From Gammaproteobacteria bacterium (GTDB lineage Bacteria; Pseudomonadota; Gammaproteobacteria; Nitrosococcales; Methylophagaceae): a DNA stretch of 6,262 nucleotides. Positions within the stretch are counted from its first letter, which is position 1. The number at the start of each line of letters is the position of its first letter. The notes beneath the pieces are model-generated. The model ran no database searches. It saw nothing but the letters and a program-made list of their open reading frames with translations, and had not been told where the DNA came from. The DNA lies in NCBI GenBank assembly GCA_002402245.1, contig NVVP01000003.1, forward strand, positions 70,653 through 76,914, in the 5' to 3' direction. Positions 5,030-6,262 of the stretch are shown in pieces. The translations under genes were made by a program, and so were the position numbers.

Positions 5030-5716
5030 ATGAAGCTTGATACGCTATGTTTGGTAGAAACGCCAGAAGGCACAGACCTACATGCAGAAGTAGTAGGTCT
5101 AGTGCCTCGGGTTTTAGCCTATGCTATCGATCTGTTTTTACGAGGCCTTGTACTGTTGGTTGTGTCGATTATTCTCGGCATACTGGGCAAGGCTGGTTAT
5201 GGCATATCATTGATTATTTTCTTTTTACTTGAATGGTGGTATCCGGTGGTGTTTGAGGTTTACCGTGGTGGCCAAACAATCGGTAAAAAAGCATTTAAGA
5301 TAAAAGTGGTTAATGATGATTTAACACCGATACGATTAGGTCCATCATTGACACGAAATTTACTAAGAGTGGCAGACTTTTTCCCTTCTTTTTATGTGGT
5401 GGGAATTATCTCGATGATGGTGACCAAACGCTTCCAACGTTTGGGTGACCTTGCCGCTAATACCATTGTGATTTATAAAGAAGAGCGGCAGTATGATACG
5501 CACTTCTTAGAAGATGTTACTGCAATTACGCCTGTTGATAATTTAACTGAAGTACAACAAATAGCATTTATTAACTTTGCCTTGAATCGAGGCCAACTAT
5601 CTAGTGCGCGTCAGGATGAAGTGGCTGAAATTATTCGTAGCCGAATTCCTGCCCGTCATCAAAATGCAGCTGATTATGTGCGTGGTGTCGGTAAGTGGTT
5701 ATTAGGTGGTCGATAA
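5030..5716 (+). CDS. RDD-family membrane protein
   Basis: The 228-residue protein carries an RDD domain (Pfam PF06271, COG1714). Residues 25-34 (VPRVLAYAID) give the first Arg and Asp of the family name, in a first membrane helix at about 27-50. A second helix lies at 58-76, then the family hallmark YRGGQTIGKKAFKIKVV (78-94), NLLRVADF (110-117) and a third helix at about 118-131. RFQRLGDLAANTIVI (134-148) ends the domain, and about 80 soluble residues follow. RDD proteins sit in the inner membrane; some are suggested to be ion exchangers, but the role of most is unknown. I chose ATG 5030 over the TTG just before it. The gene ends in tandem TAA codons and the SpoIIM-like gene starts 28 bases later. 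This RDD-SpoIIM pairing recurs in gammaproteobacteria, often with a MoxR ATPase and DUF58 proteins downstream, which suggests a membrane complex; that is inference. Confidence 0.88.
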   Translation: MKLDTLCLVETPEGTDLHAEVVGLVPRVLAYAIDLFLRGLVLLVVSIILGILGKAGYGISLIIFFLLEWWYPVVFEVYRGGQTIGKKAFKIKVVNDDLTPIRLGPSLTRNLLRVADFFPSFYVVGIISMMVTKRFQRLGDLAANTIVIYKEERQYDTHFLEDVTAITPVDNLTEVQQIAFINFALNRGQLSSARQDEVAEIIRSRIPARHQNAADYVRGVGKWLLGGR

Positions 5717-5718
5717 TA

Positions 5719-5748
5719 ATGACTAAATTACAGAGCAAGCATTCATGA
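5719..5748 (+). other. Nine-codon mini-ORF overlapping the SpoIIM-like start
   Basis: ATG at 5719 overlaps the last base of the second RDD stop codon and reads MTKLQSKHS. Its TGA at 5746-5748 overlaps the ATG at 5745 (ATGA). It could pass ribosomes from the RDD gene to the next gene, which lacks a strong ribosome binding site. It may equally be chance, and a function for the peptide itself is unlikely. Confidence 0.25.
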
Positions 5749-6262
5749 AGCAGTTGGAGTTTGAATTAACTAATAATGACTTTTGGCTTGAGTTTGAGCA
5801 GGTGCTGACCAATGAACAGGCTGCTAGCCAGACTCAATTAGCACGATTTCCTCATGACTATAGAATGATTTGCCAACATTTAGCGATGGCTAAGAGCCGC
5901 CGCTACGCTACTGGTCTAACTAATAAACTGAATCGGCTGGTGCAGCAGGGCTACCAAGTTCTTTATGGTCAAAATATAAAAACTAAGGGTATGCTGCTCA
6001 ACTTTATCTTTTTTGGTTTTCCTGCCACATTACGTGCTAATGCTATTTATCTATGGGCTTCAGCAGCCATTTTTCTGGTACCCGCGGTATTAATGCTGAT
6101 TGCCAGCTTAACGAACGATCAGATTATTTATAGTTTGATGGATGCAGGCGATGTACGAAATATTGAAAATATGTACGATCCAAGTTTGGGTAAATTAGGC
6201 CGAGAGCGACAGTCCGACTCAGACTTGATGATGTTTGGTTTTTATATTTACAATAATATTGG
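5745..6262 (+). CDS. SpoIIM/DUF95-like membrane protein, N-terminal part (cut by window end)
   Basis: From ATG 5745 the frame stays open for 172 codons to the window end. The protein starts with a soluble helical region in which FPHDYRMICQHLAMAKSRRYATGLTNKLNRLV (35-66) matches the conserved pattern of the stage II sporulation protein M family (COG1300): an FP-x-x-YR element, then a Tyr and an LN-x-LV helix. FPATLRAN (92-99) and a membrane helix (98-122) come next. A loop follows with the patterned segment NMYDP (142-146), and the chain ends at MMFGFYIYNNIG, the conserved run before the second helix. Full members have around 300-330 residues, so about half is present. In Bacillus SpoIIM serves engulfment with SpoIID and SpoIIP; non-sporulating bacteria carry distant relatives of unknown role, often beside RDD and MoxR/DUF58 genes. 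The ribosome binding site is weak. Confidence 0.82.
   Translation, partial: MKQLEFELTNNDFWLEFEQVLTNEQAASQTQLARFPHDYRMICQHLAMAKSRRYATGLTNKLNRLVQQGYQVLYGQNIKTKGMLLNFIFFGFPATLRANAIYLWASAAIFLVPAVLMLIASLTNDQIIYSLMDAGDVRNIENMYDPSLGKLGRERQSDSDLMMFGFYIYNNI

Noticed and set aside
5047..5232. 61-codon frame inside the RDD gene
   Set aside because: It lies in another frame of a well-supported gene, is rich in Arg and Ser as shadow frames often are, and has no family resemblance.
1..6262. CRISPR arrays, tRNA or rRNA genes, insertion sequences
   Set aside because: No regularly spaced repeats, no tRNA-like cloverleaf in the spacers, and no transposase or terminal inverted repeats were seen.

Overview
The window looks like chromosomal DNA from a marine-type gammaproteobacterium, in the broad range of Shewanella, Moritella, Psychromonas or Alteromonadales. 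The reasons are the full-length RF3 of gammaproteobacterial type, a YqiA-type esterase, a Bcr/CflA transporter, moderately AT-rich coding sequence and strongly AT-rich spacers. The genus cannot be fixed from the sequence alone.

Layout. Bases 1-217 (minus strand) hold the first 72 codons of a Bcr/CflA-family MFS efflux transporter. A 121-bp divergent spacer separates it from a YqiA-like alpha/beta-hydrolase at 339-878. An AT-rich 300-bp spacer follows, containing three copies of a 20-bp motif. These stand directly in front of a two-gene cassette: an HTH protein of the 'mobile mystery protein A' family and a Fic-domain protein of the 'mobile mystery protein B' family, overlapping as ATGA. Next come prfC (peptide chain release factor 3, start at 2366) and a 281-bp spacer with several hairpins. 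A probable three-gene membrane operon ends the window: a multi-pass membrane protein, an RDD-family protein, and a SpoIIM/DUF95-like protein cut by the window end.

How the parts work together. The transporter, esterase, prfC and membrane operon look like resident genes. The HTH-Fic pair looks like an acquired toxin-antitoxin-like or regulator-effector module: it is compact, translationally coupled, visibly richer in G+C than prfC in the stretches counted, and preceded by repeated operator-like DNA suited to self-repression by the HTH protein. I see no terminator between the Fic gene and prfC, so readthrough from the cassette into the RF3 gene is possible. The pair and its three-site control region are the most interesting content. 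The families are known, but their function and this operator layout are, to my knowledge, poorly described.
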